Under the pieces are notes generated by a model. That model was given only the letters and a program-made list of their open reading frames with translations. It did not search any database and was not told where the DNA came from. Below are positions 1 through 7,481 of a DNA stretch of 10,051 bases, piece by piece (within the stretch, counting starts at the first letter, position 1; every line of letters begins with the position of its first letter). The translations under genes were made by a program, and so were the position numbers. This DNA is from JAZKFP01 sp040386355 (lineage in GTDB: Bacteria; Pseudomonadota; Gammaproteobacteria; Pseudomonadales; UBA6940): NCBI GenBank assembly GCA_040386355.1, contig JAZKFP010000241.1, forward strand, positions 1 to 10,051, read 5' to 3'.

Positions 1-721
1 CTTCGGTATATTTCATGATGTTACCTTTATGAACCAAGGTAACGGATGGGCTATCGCTATCAATTGCGTATTGAATCGCTTTACGAACTAATCGTTTTGT
101 ACCTTCACGCGATACGGGTTTAATACCAATTCCACAGCCTTCATGAAAACGAATTTTCGTGACTTTCATTTCTTCGCGTAAAAAACGAATCAATTTAGTT
201 GCTTCAGGGCTGTCGGCTTTCCACTCAATTCCTGCATAAATATCTTCAGAATTTTCGCGGAAAATTACCATGTCGGTTTTTTCTGGACAGGTTACTGGAC
301 TGGGTACACCTTTAAACCAACGTACCGGACGCATACACACATACAAATCCAATTCTTGACGCAATGCAACGTTTAATGAACGAATGCCACCACCTACCGG
401 TGTCGTTAATGGACCTTTAATACTAATAACGAATTCACGTAATACTTCCATGGTTTCTTCAGGCAACCAAACATCGGGGCCATAAACCTTGGTCGCTTTT
501 TCACCGCAGTACACTTCCATCCAAGCAATGGCTCTACGGTTACCGTAGGCTTTTTCAATTGCAGCATTCACTACTTTAATAGCAACTGGAGTAATATCCG
601 CCCCAATCCCATCACCTTCAATGTAAGGAATAATTGGATGATTAGGAACGTTCAGAGAAAGATCGGCATTGACAGTGACTTTACCGCCGTCACGTGGGAC
701 AAGAATTTTCTGATATCCCAT
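1..721 (-). CDS. icd: NADP-dependent isocitrate dehydrogenase, N-terminal 240 residues (3' end outside window)
   Basis: Cytosolic TCA-cycle enzyme that oxidatively decarboxylates isocitrate to 2-oxoglutarate, making NADPH. I translated the reverse complement by hand: it opens MGYQKILVPRDGGKV and runs without a stop to the window edge. Substrate residues of the Escherichia coli type are all visible with a constant +2 offset: Ser115 and Asn117 in GGGIRSLN, Arg121, Arg131, Arg155 (FRENSEDIYAG), Tyr162 and Lys232 in HKGN. Ser115 matches the serine phosphorylated by AceK in enteric bacteria; whether this organism has AceK cannot be seen here. The ATG at 721 is preceded by a strong AAGGAG (732-737) with a 10-nt spacer, which fixes the start. 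It is divergent from mnmA across a 306-bp spacer. A full-length protein would be about 415-420 residues, so roughly 40% is missing. Family identity is certain; NADP rather than NAD use is inferred from the bacterial icd type. Confidence 0.97.
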   Translation of the reverse strand, partial: MGYQKILVPRDGGKVTVNADLSLNVPNHPIIPYIEGDGIGADITPVAIKVVNAAIEKAYGNRRAIAWMEVYCGEKATKVYGPDVWLPEETMEVLREFVISIKGPLTTPVGGGIRSLNVALRQELDLYVCMRPVRWFKGVPSPVTCPEKTDMVIFRENSEDIYAGIEWKADSPEATKLIRFLREEMKVTKIRFHEGCGIGIKPVSREGTKRLVRKAIQYAIDSDSPSVTLVHKGNIMKYTE

Positions 722-795
722 ATTCTGTGCACTCCTTGTTTTTTAACTTCGTCTGTTTTTAGTTTCATATCTGGGTGATCACATTTTCGCGTTAA

Positions 796-804
796 ATCTT
801 AGCA
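796..804 (-). promoter_or_regulatory. possible extended -10 box for icd
   Basis: Read on the minus strand, TGCTAAGAT is an extended -10 (TG-n-TAAGAT) about 75 nt upstream of the icd start. No good -35 lies at 16-18 nt, though extended -10 promoters can do without one. It is the best candidate in the 722-852 leader, which otherwise shows only the icd ribosome binding site. Weak, motif-only evidence. Confidence 0.25.
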
Positions 805-852
805 TTTTGTAAGGATGCAATCACTAACTGACTCAAGTAATCTATCTGCCTC

Positions 853-968
853 CAAATTATTTTCCCGCAAAATGCCGTTCGCAAGGCATTTAGCTTATTT
901 GCCTGCTCATCTGATCACATGTAGGCTGCGCGGGCTTACTTCATAGGCGCATACGGGAAAGTAATTTG
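853..968 (+). repeat. MITE-like structured intergenic repeat, copy A
   Basis: A 116-bp non-coding element. Its 15-bp ends are inverted repeats with one mismatch: CAAATTATTTTCCCG at 853-867 against the reverse complement of 954-968. Just inside the left end is a perfect 7-bp hairpin (AAATGCC 870-876, loop 877-884, GGCATTT 885-891). Its loop, read on the minus strand, is TTGCGAAC and nearly equals the TCGCGAAC loop of copy C. After the hairpin, GCTTATTTGCCTGC (893-906) matches copy C GCTTATAAGCCCGC (3176-3189) at 11 of 14 positions. It contains no reading frame of note. Copies B and C sit in the next two intergenic gaps. The pattern of non-coding, short, terminally inverted and repeated DNA fits a non-autonomous mobile element; target-site duplications are not evident. 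Confidence 0.7.
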
Positions 969-978
969 AGTTTGGTAG

Positions 979-1009
979 TTGTACAATTTATTCCCTTTAA
1001 CTCTTATAT
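979..1009 (+). promoter_or_regulatory. possible sigma-70 promoter for mnmA
   Basis: TTGTAC (979-984) and TTATAT (1004-1009) are separated by 19 nt, somewhat long. Overlapping hexamers TCTTAT (17-nt spacer) or CTTATA (18-nt spacer) are alternatives, and TACAAT at 1011-1016 is another -10 candidate without a clear -35. Any of these would give a very short mnmA leader. It lies directly after repeat copy A, so transcription would not include the repeat. Motif inspection only. Confidence 0.35.
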
Positions 1010-1027
1010 CTACAATGAGAATAGCTG

Positions 1028-2191
1028 TTGCCTAAAATGTCTCCTATTAATTTTTCAAATTCTTGGTTAGAAAGAGTGGGTATTGAGTTAGAAAACTCTG
1101 CATTGCTCAATATTCATACAAAAATTCTGGTTGCTTTATCGGGTGGTGTAGATTCCTCAGTAACTCTTATCGCGCTTAAAGAACTTGGATTTCAAGTTGA
1201 AGCACTCTTCATGAAAAACTGGAATGAAGACGATGGCTCTGCTGACTGTACTATTGCACAAGATTTTGAAGACGCCGTTCGAGTTTGCGATCATCTTGGA
1301 ATTAATTTACATCTTGCGAATTTTTCACAAGCGTATTGGGATGCGGTATTTCAGGATTTCATTCATGAGCATGAAGCTGGCCGCACACCTAACCCGGATA
1401 TCTTATGCAATCGCCACATTAAATTCGACGCATTTTTAACAGAAGCGCGGCGCTTAGGTCATGCGTGGATTGCTACGGGACACTATGCGCGTTTACGGCA
1501 AACATTAAACGGTCCTGAATTATCAAAAGGTCTCGATCCATTAAAAGATCAAAGTTATTTTTTACATGCAGTTAAGCGCTCTGCTTTTGAATCGGTTATT
1601 TTTCCGATTGGTCATTTGGAAAAATCAGAAGTACGAGCCACTGCTGAGCATTACAAAATTCCAGTACATGCAAAAAAAGACAGCACGGGAATTTGTTTTA
1701 TAGGCGAACGACGATTTAGTAAATTCATTAAACGTTTTGTTGATACGACACCAGGACCGATTGTTGATGAATTGGGAAATATCATTGGCGAACATAAAGG
1801 ACTTGCGTGTTATACAATTGGTCAGCGTCAAGGCTTAGGAATTGGCGGTCAAGCAAACGCTGTTGAAGCACCGTGGTATGTTGCTGAAAAAGATACCCAA
1901 CATAATCGTCTTATTGTGGTTCAAGATCCCAACCATGCATTATTAAATAGTTATGCTCTTGTAGGTTCGCACTGGAATGCAATGCATGAATTACCGAAAT
2001 CTGGCTGGCAAGGACATGCAAAAATTCGATACCGTCAAGTCGATCAAGCTTGTTCAATAGAAAGGTTAGATGACCAACGCTTTCGCATTGAATTTGAAAA
2101 TCCTCAACGTGCAATAACGCCAGGACAGTATGTCGTATGTTACGATGGCGACCTATGTTTGGGAGGTGGTGTAATTGAAAATAAATTATAA
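1028..2191 (+). CDS. mnmA: tRNA-specific 2-thiouridylase MnmA (TrmU)
   Basis: Cytosolic enzyme that activates U34 of the Lys, Glu and Gln tRNAs with ATP and replaces the C2 oxygen with sulfur, giving s2U34. Sulfur normally arrives through IscS and the Tus relay. Visible landmarks, numbered from the TTG start: the PP-loop SGGVDSS at 38-44, MKNW at 62-65, the first catalytic Cys127 in NPDILCN, DQSYFL at 174-179, the second catalytic Cys223 in GICFIG, YTIGQRQGLG at 262-271 and ITPGQ at 363-367. All catalytic parts are intact, and 387 residues is slightly longer than the usual ~360-370 because of an N-terminal tail. The start is uncertain: TTG at 1028 has GAG (1017-1019) 8 nt upstream, while ATG at 1037 (384 residues) has no Shine-Dalgarno. 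It is the first gene of the mnmA-hflD-purB row, separated from hflD by a 187-bp gap containing repeat copy B. Confidence 0.97.
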   Translation: MPKMSPINFSNSWLERVGIELENSALLNIHTKILVALSGGVDSSVTLIALKELGFQVEALFMKNWNEDDGSADCTIAQDFEDAVRVCDHLGINLHLANFSQAYWDAVFQDFIHEHEAGRTPNPDILCNRHIKFDAFLTEARRLGHAWIATGHYARLRQTLNGPELSKGLDPLKDQSYFLHAVKRSAFESVIFPIGHLEKSEVRATAEHYKIPVHAKKDSTGICFIGERRFSKFIKRFVDTTPGPIVDELGNIIGEHKGLACYTIGQRQGLGIGGQANAVEAPWYVAEKDTQHNRLIVVQDPNHALLNSYALVGSHWNAMHELPKSGWQGHAKIRYRQVDQACSIERLDDQRFRIEFENPQRAITPGQYVVCYDGDLCLGGGVIENKL

Positions 2192-2257
2192 ATGCTACCT
2201 TGGCTTGAATCTTATTATACTAATTTCCAAAGTCGAACCCACTGAGATATACCAAAC

Positions 2258-2363
2258 GCAAAATGGTTTTCCAGTAGGCGCGAGGTGAGCGAAGCAGCGG
2301 AGCATATTTTTAAATATGTGAGCATATGAGTGAACCTTGCAACAACCTGGAAAATTATTTTGC
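2258..2363 (+). repeat. MITE-like structured intergenic repeat, copy B
   Basis: A 106-bp element whose 17-bp ends are inverted repeats with two mismatches: GCAAAATGGTTTTCCAG (2258-2274) against the reverse complement of 2347-2363. Inside is the palindrome CATATTTTTAAATATG (2303-2318) framed by GGAGC and GTGAGC. The same frame surrounds a different stem in copy C. The block GCAACAACCTGGAAAATTA (2339-2357) is identical, 19 of 19, to 3218-3236 in copy C. The first hairpin seen in A and C is not clear here. The right end stops 15 nt before the hflD ATG, so the hflD ribosome binding site lies in the DNA between the element and the gene. Confidence 0.75.
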
Positions 2364-2378
2364 GGCAGGTATTAGTGC

Positions 2379-3086
2379 ATGACTCATTCAGTAACAGATT
2401 TCCAGCCTTCTAACATTGAGCAAAGAACGCTTGCACTTGCAGCAGTGTGCCAATCTGCGTATTTGTCTCAAAGTATTGCGCTTGGTAAAAAAGCCCCTGC
2501 TCTCGCCTATCAAACATCTCTAAGCAGTATTTTAGTGATGAATCCAGAAAAATTTACCGATATTTATCCAGATGTTGCTGGATTAAAACCAGGTCTTGAA
2601 TACTTAACCTTAATGTATAAAGGTGCTCGTTCCGCGCAACAAAAGACCGATTTTATGGTGATGCGTTATATTATGGGTCTGATGCAAATTACCAATAAAG
2701 TTTCGCAAAATTCAGAGTTAATGAATAATTTGCGAAATCAGCTTGAACAAATTCAACGTCAACGAGTTTTATCTTCTAGCAATGATTGGGATTCATCCGC
2801 CAGTCGATTTGCACAATTATATCAAGATATTTTTGGGCAATTAAAATATCGTATTTTAATTCACGGCTCTTCTAGTGTATTAAGTCAAACAGAAGTTGCC
2901 AATAATATTCGAAGCTTATTATTAGCGGGTGTGCGGGCAACATTATTGTGGCGGCAACTTGGCGGCAAACAGTGGCAGCTATTATTAACTCGTGGAAAAA
3001 TAGTTGACCACTGTGAAAAATTTTTAAATCAAATTCGTCAAAAATCGAATGTTCGTTCGATTCATTCCAGTAACGACAGCCATTAA
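2379..3086 (+). CDS. hflD: high frequency lysogenization protein HflD homolog
   Basis: HflD is a mainly helical, peripheral inner-membrane or cytosolic protein. In Escherichia coli it antagonises the lambda CII activator, and its housekeeping role is poorly defined. The family core is clear: TLALAAVCQSAYLSQ (17-31), a conserved helix around LSSILVMNP (48-56), PGLEYL (71-76), a coiled stretch around 110-130, and the C-terminal core SLLLAGVRATLLWRQLGG (179-196) followed by LLLTRGKI. At 235 residues it exceeds the usual ~205-213. About 12 extra residues precede the core and about 20 polar residues (QKSNVRSIHSSNDSH) follow it. ATG 2379 has AGG at 2367-2369, 9 nt upstream. The mnmA-hflD-purB context strongly supports the call. 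It sits between repeat copies B and C, and no terminator is visible after it. Confidence 0.93.
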   Translation: MTHSVTDFQPSNIEQRTLALAAVCQSAYLSQSIALGKKAPALAYQTSLSSILVMNPEKFTDIYPDVAGLKPGLEYLTLMYKGARSAQQKTDFMVMRYIMGLMQITNKVSQNSELMNNLRNQLEQIQRQRVLSSSNDWDSSASRFAQLYQDIFGQLKYRILIHGSSSVLSQTEVANNIRSLLLAGVRATLLWRQLGGKQWQLLLTRGKIVDHCEKFLNQIRQKSNVRSIHSSNDSH

Positions 3087-3125
3087 TCTTCATCTATGTC
3101 ATTAATTGAAACAATTTTAACGAAT

Positions 3126-3242
3126 GCAAGTTTTTTTCTAGTGCAACGTCTCGCGAACGACGTTGCACGCGCGATGCTTATAAGCCCGCGGAGCGTACAG
3201 TTGAGTACGTAAGCGTCGCAACAACCTGGAAAATTAATATGC
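3126..3242 (+). repeat. MITE-like structured intergenic repeat, copy C
   Basis: A 117-bp element between hflD and purB. The right end (CTGGAAAATTAATATGC, 3226-3242) matches copy B closely; the left end (GCAAGTTTTTTTCTAG, 3126-3141) is a degenerate inverted match, so the left boundary is approximate. It holds a perfect 10-bp hairpin (GTGCAACGTC 3141-3150, loop TCGCGAAC 3151-3158, GACGTTGCAC 3159-3168). A second small stem follows (CGTAC 3194-3198 with GTACG 3205-3209) in the frame GCGGAGC...GTAAGC that is also present in copy B. It shares a 19-nt identical block with B. Its right end lies 22 nt before purB, and the purB ribosome binding site lies outside the repeat. Confidence 0.7.
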
Positions 3243-3264
3243 GTTCGTTATATAGGAATTTTAT

Positions 3265-4632
3265 ATGAGTTATCAACTAACAGCACTCAGCCCACTCGAT
3301 GGCCGTTATTCTGAAAAAGTAAGTGATTTACGACCTTATTTTAGTGAATTTGCTTTGATACGCTATCGTGTATTGGTTGAAATTCGATGGTTTCTACATC
3401 TTGCAGAATCAACAGATTTGCCAGATGGACCAAAAATATCCATGGTGGACCGTACTTATTTATTAAAAATGATTTCAGTATTTTCTGTAGAAGATGCACA
3501 AGCCATTAAAAATATTGAAGCTACCACAAATCACGATGTGAAGGCCGTTGAATATTGGATTCGTGATCGATTTGAAGAATCTGAATCTTTAAAAAAATGG
3601 GTTGGTTTTATTCACTTTGCATGTACATCAGAAGACATTAATAATCTTTCTTATGCCCTGATGCTGTCGGATGCTCGCACCCACGTTTTATCACCGTGTC
3701 TTCAAACTATAATTCAAGTATTAAATGATTTAGCAACCTACTGTGCTTCTATGTCGATGCTATCACGTACGCATGGTCAGCCTGCATCTCCTACTACTAT
3801 GGGTAAAGAAATTAAAAACTTTTCACATCGGTTATTAATACAAAAAGATATTTTGGAAAATATTTTAATTTACGGAAAAATCAATGGTGCTGTTGGTAAT
3901 TACAACGCACATCAATGGGTATATCCAGAAATCGCATGGCCAAATATAGCCTGTGATTTTGTAAAATCTTTAGGTTTAACTTTTAACTCCCATACAACGC
4001 AAATTGAGCCACACGATAATATTGCTCGATACTTTGACGCGCTGAAAGGCTGCAATCAAATAATCCAAGATTTAAATCAAGATATGTGGGGATATATTTC
4101 ACTTAATTATTTCTCACAAAAAGTAAATGCCAATGAAGTTGGCTCGTCGACTATGCCGCATAAAGTAAACCCGATTGATTTTGAAAATTCTGAAGGCAAT
4201 TTATCAATTTCTACAGCAATTTGTGAAATGATGAGCCGTAAATTGCCGATTTCTCGTTGGCAACGAGATTTGTCAGATTCAACAGTGTTAAGAAATCTAG
4301 GCGTTGCAGCAGGTCATTCCGTGTTAGCATTTCGTTCAACATTAAAAGGTTTAGGCAAATTAAAAGCTAATCCCGATCTAATGGTTAGAGAAGTAGCTCA
4401 AGCATGGGAAGTGTTAGCAGAACCCATTCAAATGGTAATGCGAAGATACGGCATTGCAAATCCTTACGAACAACTTAAAGCTTTATCCCGCGGCCAACGC
4501 GTAAATGAAGAAATATTGCATGATTTTATTAAGAAATCTGAATTACCGGAGAATGAAAAGCAGCGTTTATTAGGATTAACGCCGGATCAATATATTGGGA
4601 ATGCAGTTGCTTTAGCAAAAGTAGAAATGTAA
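3265..4632 (+). CDS. purB: adenylosuccinate lyase PurB
   Basis: Homotetrameric cytosolic enzyme of the fumarase/aspartase superfamily. It releases fumarate from SAICAR and from adenylosuccinate, acting twice in purine and AMP synthesis. The N-terminus LTALSPLDGRYSEKV (5-19) is of the E. coli PurB subtype. TTNHDVKAVEYW lies at 87-98, TSEDINN at 121-127, the catalytic His170 in SRTHGQP (168-173), and the superfamily signature GSSTMPHKVNP at 293-303, whose loop serines 294-295 include the catalytic base. RWQRDLSDST (331-340) is also conserved. Its 455 residues match the family's ~456, so it is complete. ATG 3265 has AGGA (3254-3257) 7 nt upstream. It closes the housekeeping block; after its stop the base composition becomes clearly more AT-rich and the accessory cluster begins, with no recognisable terminator in the 109-bp gap. 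Confidence 0.98.
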   Translation: MSYQLTALSPLDGRYSEKVSDLRPYFSEFALIRYRVLVEIRWFLHLAESTDLPDGPKISMVDRTYLLKMISVFSVEDAQAIKNIEATTNHDVKAVEYWIRDRFEESESLKKWVGFIHFACTSEDINNLSYALMLSDARTHVLSPCLQTIIQVLNDLATYCASMSMLSRTHGQPASPTTMGKEIKNFSHRLLIQKDILENILIYGKINGAVGNYNAHQWVYPEIAWPNIACDFVKSLGLTFNSHTTQIEPHDNIARYFDALKGCNQIIQDLNQDMWGYISLNYFSQKVNANEVGSSTMPHKVNPIDFENSEGNLSISTAICEMMSRKLPISRWQRDLSDSTVLRNLGVAAGHSVLAFRSTLKGLGKLKANPDLMVREVAQAWEVLAEPIQMVMRRYGIANPYEQLKALSRGQRVNEEILHDFIKKSELPENEKQRLLGLTPDQYIGNAVALAKVEM

Positions 4633-4741
4633 TTTTTAGATTTGAAAAATGTTAATTAATGTAAGTGCCTATAGAATATTAAAAGATAAAAACCAGATAA
4701 TAAAAATAATATCAATTTTTAGGCTACTAAAACTATAAAAA

Positions 4742-6001
4742 ATGCAACGCTTACGATTTGGGGAAAGCATTAAGCATGCAGAACCTATTCTGTCAAAGGA
4801 AGGTATCAGCACATCTACCACTATTCCAAAAAGATTAAATGAATCTTTTGAATATACCCTTAGAAACATTGCAACTAACTTTTTTTTAAGAAAAATCCAA
4901 CCTGAGCGTCCTCTTAAGACTATTTGTTTAGCAATGCATGGCAGCTTTAACTTTTCAATTCCTCCTCACATCAAAAACGTGGTAATTGATAAAGTACTTA
5001 TTCGACTTTTTGAAACTGCTATCGATGAGCTTAAATTAAGTAAAAGACAGCTTCATCATATGATTATTAATAATAGAAAAGTTAATAAAAATACAGAAAA
5101 TGAAGATCTCATCATCAGTCGATTAAAAACATCTTCAGATAAATTAATTTTTAATTCATTTTTTCCCCAAACTGCACATAGTTGTGAGCGTCTTTTTTTT
5201 GGAGAATTACATCTTCAAGTTAAAGACGATATCATTTCAGAAACACCTAAAAAAGTAATAGATAAAATCTTCTGTTATGTAGAAAATCCAAAGTACGGTT
5301 TTTCAAATCTTGAAAAAATTAATATTAAATTAACTATAATTAATAAATTAATTTATGGTGAAGCCAACTTAAAAGCAACATTCAACACGACAAACTCCGA
5401 TTTTATTCGAACCTTCAGAGAAAGCTCAAATACAAAGGGTCGGGTTTCATTAAGTGAAAATACGCGCAATATAAGGCATTTATTAAGTGACGAGTTGTTT
5501 AATGATCGTAGAAAAATGACTTTTGGAGCAGCACTTTATGAAATTAATCGTCATTCAGGCAACCTGTATAACAGTCTTATGCTGCATTTGGAAAGTATGC
5601 ATGTAATAACTCCTCAAGAATCTCATATATTATTTTTAACAGGCCCTTCCGGAACAACCGATATCACCTTACAAGTTTTACAAGCTATTGGATGCAACTT
5701 AAAAGATAAAATCATTTTCTCTTTAGCGATGATTCCTTGGATGGCTCCTAGCACTTTACATCCAATCAATGATCATTCATTTTTTGAAATAATACTTTCA
5801 TCTTACCTGCAGCTAAAAAGTGAAAGTCTACCTGAAATTGAAAAAAGAATAACTTTAATATTGAAAACCACGACAAAAGAATCTACTGAAAAAGAATTCT
5901 TCACTCTGGTGCATGATATTTCAAATTATTTAATAAACGAATTAAATAATAATCAAGTATTGGAAAATATTAATACAGGAATACATAAAAAATTTATTTA
6001 G
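4742..6001 (+). CDS. hypothetical protein, first gene of the ADP-ribosylation cluster
   Basis: I do not recognise this 419-residue protein. It is Lys/Asn/Ile-rich, has no signal peptide or obvious membrane segment, and looks soluble. The segment ICLAMHGSFNFSIPP (61-75) is a hydrophobic strand ending in His-Gly followed by F-x-I-P. This faintly recalls the HG-plus-FxxP pattern of Stv-like putative adhesin/toxin domains or caspase-fold strands, but the resemblance is too short to assign. Other dense, possibly conserved stretches are HSCERLFFGELHLQV (146-160), FGAALYEINRHSGNLY (261-276) and HILFLTGPSGTTD (295-307). The last looks like a P-loop but lacks the GK[ST] lysine. Start: an in-frame TAA at 4736-4738 makes ATG 4742 the earliest possible ATG, and no Shine-Dalgarno precedes it. 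A TATAAA at 4734-4739 is too close to serve except for an internal or leaderless transcript. Its stop overlaps the GAGG binding site of the next gene, so the two are very likely cotranscribed. Very AT-rich composition suggests acquisition. Confidence 0.8.
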   Translation: MQRLRFGESIKHAEPILSKEGISTSTTIPKRLNESFEYTLRNIATNFFLRKIQPERPLKTICLAMHGSFNFSIPPHIKNVVIDKVLIRLFETAIDELKLSKRQLHHMIINNRKVNKNTENEDLIISRLKTSSDKLIFNSFFPQTAHSCERLFFGELHLQVKDDIISETPKKVIDKIFCYVENPKYGFSNLEKINIKLTIINKLIYGEANLKATFNTTNSDFIRTFRESSNTKGRVSLSENTRNIRHLLSDELFNDRRKMTFGAALYEINRHSGNLYNSLMLHLESMHVITPQESHILFLTGPSGTTDITLQVLQAIGCNLKDKIIFSLAMIPWMAPSTLHPINDHSFFEIILSSYLQLKSESLPEIEKRITLILKTTTKESTEKEFFTLVHDISNYLINELNNNQVLENINTGIHKKFI

Positions 6002-6012
6002 AGGTTTATTTC

Positions 6013-7452
6013 ATGCCATTACAAATATTTAAAAACTTTTCTTTGCACTCGACTTCGCGATCAAATGAAACAGCTAGAGTTGATTCTAATTTAACCACTA
6101 AGAAACCTTGGTTTAAATTTTTTTCGAATTGCGCTTGTTCTAAAAATGCTCTTCACCAAGTAATTCCTGTAGAAGTTATGTCTGAACCCAGAATTTTAGC
6201 TTTAGACTTAGATCGTTCTATTCCTACAGAAAGGGATTATGAAAGCGATGTAAGCTCAATAAGTAGTGGATATGATGTGATTGCATATGGCGATTTGGAG
6301 CCTGTAATACATGAAGATTTGTTATCAGACACAGTGGACACGCATAGTAAATTTGAAGCTCACGATTATGAAAGAGAATTTTCTTTTGAAATTAAAGAAT
6401 CTCATGCCAGCATGTTAGGAATCAGGCCATTTTCAATTTTGAAGAGTACGTATAAAAAAGAATCAACAATAAGCTTAGAAAATTTAAAAAAAGCAATTCA
6501 AAACGAAAGAATATTAAATATTGGTTTTTTACATCCTCATTCTGAAGCTTCATCAATAGGTAGTATTAAATATGACATTCCTATTGACAAGCACTCATTT
6601 GATAGTCCCACCATATATCATTTGACTTCTAAAGAAGATATTTTTACCGGTCTGTCTCCCAGATCAAAAACAGCATTTAATGCACTAGAAAATTATTATT
6701 TAGCATACGGTTATGATTCGCCTGATAATCATCATATTTTAAAAGAGGAATTAGCAAACATACAAAATGATATTTATCAAGTTAATAAAAAATACGATAG
6801 TAATATATCTACCTCACAGGCATTAATAGCCAAAACTTATTCAAGTCCAAATTTTTGGTATGGTAAATTTAATTCTGATTTAAGATCTTCCATTCCTCTA
6901 TCTCATTCTGTTGAAATTGCATTTCATTTTAATTCATTCATTGAAAGCCTTGCTCAATCTCAATCGATATCCGAACCTTTAATTGTTTTTAGAGGAAGTT
7001 CAATCAATCACTGGTCAATTGAAGAACTTGAAGACGCTTACCATAGTGGAAACTCAATCAAAACCATGAGCTTTTTTAGTGCCACTTCAAATTTATCTAT
7101 AGCTGACAAATTTGGTAAGTGTCGCCTTAATGATGACAGAGTTCCAATACTCATAACAATTAAGGACGAAGGTTCTTTAAAAAATGGGAAGCGTTACGGT
7201 GCTGCGGCTTCAATAAAATTTATTTCTTATTTTCCTGATGAAGAAGAAGTTATTTTCAAATCTGGCCAAGAATTTAGAGTTACTGGCTTTCAAGCAGTGG
7301 TCGATTTAGATTTTAAAAATGCAGTATCTAACTTACTTAATACGTACCCTGCCTTTGAAAAAGATACTGACATACATGATAAAAATGGTATTCTTTACTA
7401 CCAAGTAATTTTTAAACCTATTCATAGTCACGATACCTCTCCTGCCGTTTAA
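6013..7452 (+). CDS. ADP-ribosyltransferase, R-S-E (arginine-specific type) domain at C-terminus
   Basis: A 479-residue protein predicted to transfer ADP-ribose from NAD+ to a protein target. The mono-ADP-ribosyltransferase fold lies at about 215-430. FNSDLRSS (286-293) matches the N..LR helix of the exoenzyme family, Arg327 in VFRGSS is the R motif, SFFSATSN (353-360) takes the place of the STS motif, and DEEEVIFKSGQEFRVTG (409-425) is the ARTT/ExE loop with Glu410 and catalytic Glu412. In characterised members ExE marks arginine modification, so Arg is the likely acceptor (inference). Residues 1-200 match nothing I know; they are acidic and serine-rich around 64-130, with a Cys pair at 40 and 42. 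No signal peptide is seen, so export, if any, would need a dedicated secretion system. GAGG (6001-6004) lies 8 nt before the ATG, and the previous stop is 11 nt away. The following gene encodes the opposing hydrolase. All catalytic residues are present, so an active toxin or effector is expected; the target is unknown. Confidence 0.88.
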   Translation: MPLQIFKNFSLHSTSRSNETARVDSNLTTKKPWFKFFSNCACSKNALHQVIPVEVMSEPRILALDLDRSIPTERDYESDVSSISSGYDVIAYGDLEPVIHEDLLSDTVDTHSKFEAHDYEREFSFEIKESHASMLGIRPFSILKSTYKKESTISLENLKKAIQNERILNIGFLHPHSEASSIGSIKYDIPIDKHSFDSPTIYHLTSKEDIFTGLSPRSKTAFNALENYYLAYGYDSPDNHHILKEELANIQNDIYQVNKKYDSNISTSQALIAKTYSSPNFWYGKFNSDLRSSIPLSHSVEIAFHFNSFIESLAQSQSISEPLIVFRGSSINHWSIEELEDAYHSGNSIKTMSFFSATSNLSIADKFGKCRLNDDRVPILITIKDEGSLKNGKRYGAAASIKFISYFPDEEEVIFKSGQEFRVTGFQAVVDLDFKNAVSNLLNTYPAFEKDTDIHDKNGILYYQVIFKPIHSHDTSPAV

Positions 7453-7481
7453 ATTATAAGATTATTTATTTTGGATTAATT

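Noticed and set aside
1015..1035. Six-codon ORF before mnmA as a leader-peptide attenuator
   Set aside because: No run of regulatory codons and no alternative stem-loops around it. It is recorded only as a start-site ambiguity.
2192..2378. Small RNA or riboswitch between mnmA and hflD
   Set aside because: The structure in this gap is accounted for by repeat copy B, whose sequence recurs at 3126-3242. No known riboswitch core was recognised.
3131..3168. 10-bp hairpin next to a T run as a rho-independent terminator for hflD
   Set aside because: The T run precedes the hairpin on the plus strand and reads as A residues after it on the minus strand, so it fits a terminator in neither direction. 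The hairpin belongs to repeat copy C.
4633..4741. Promoter for the accessory cluster (TTGAAA at 4642, TATAGA at 4670, TATAAA at 4734)
   Set aside because: Hexamer spacings are wrong (22 nt) or a partner box is missing, and in such AT-rich DNA matches of this quality are expected by chance. A promoter probably exists here but cannot be placed.
5636..5665. P-loop-like GPSGTT in the 419-residue protein
   Set aside because: The Walker A lysine and following Ser/Thr (GK[ST]) are missing and no Walker B is evident, so an NTPase call is not supported.
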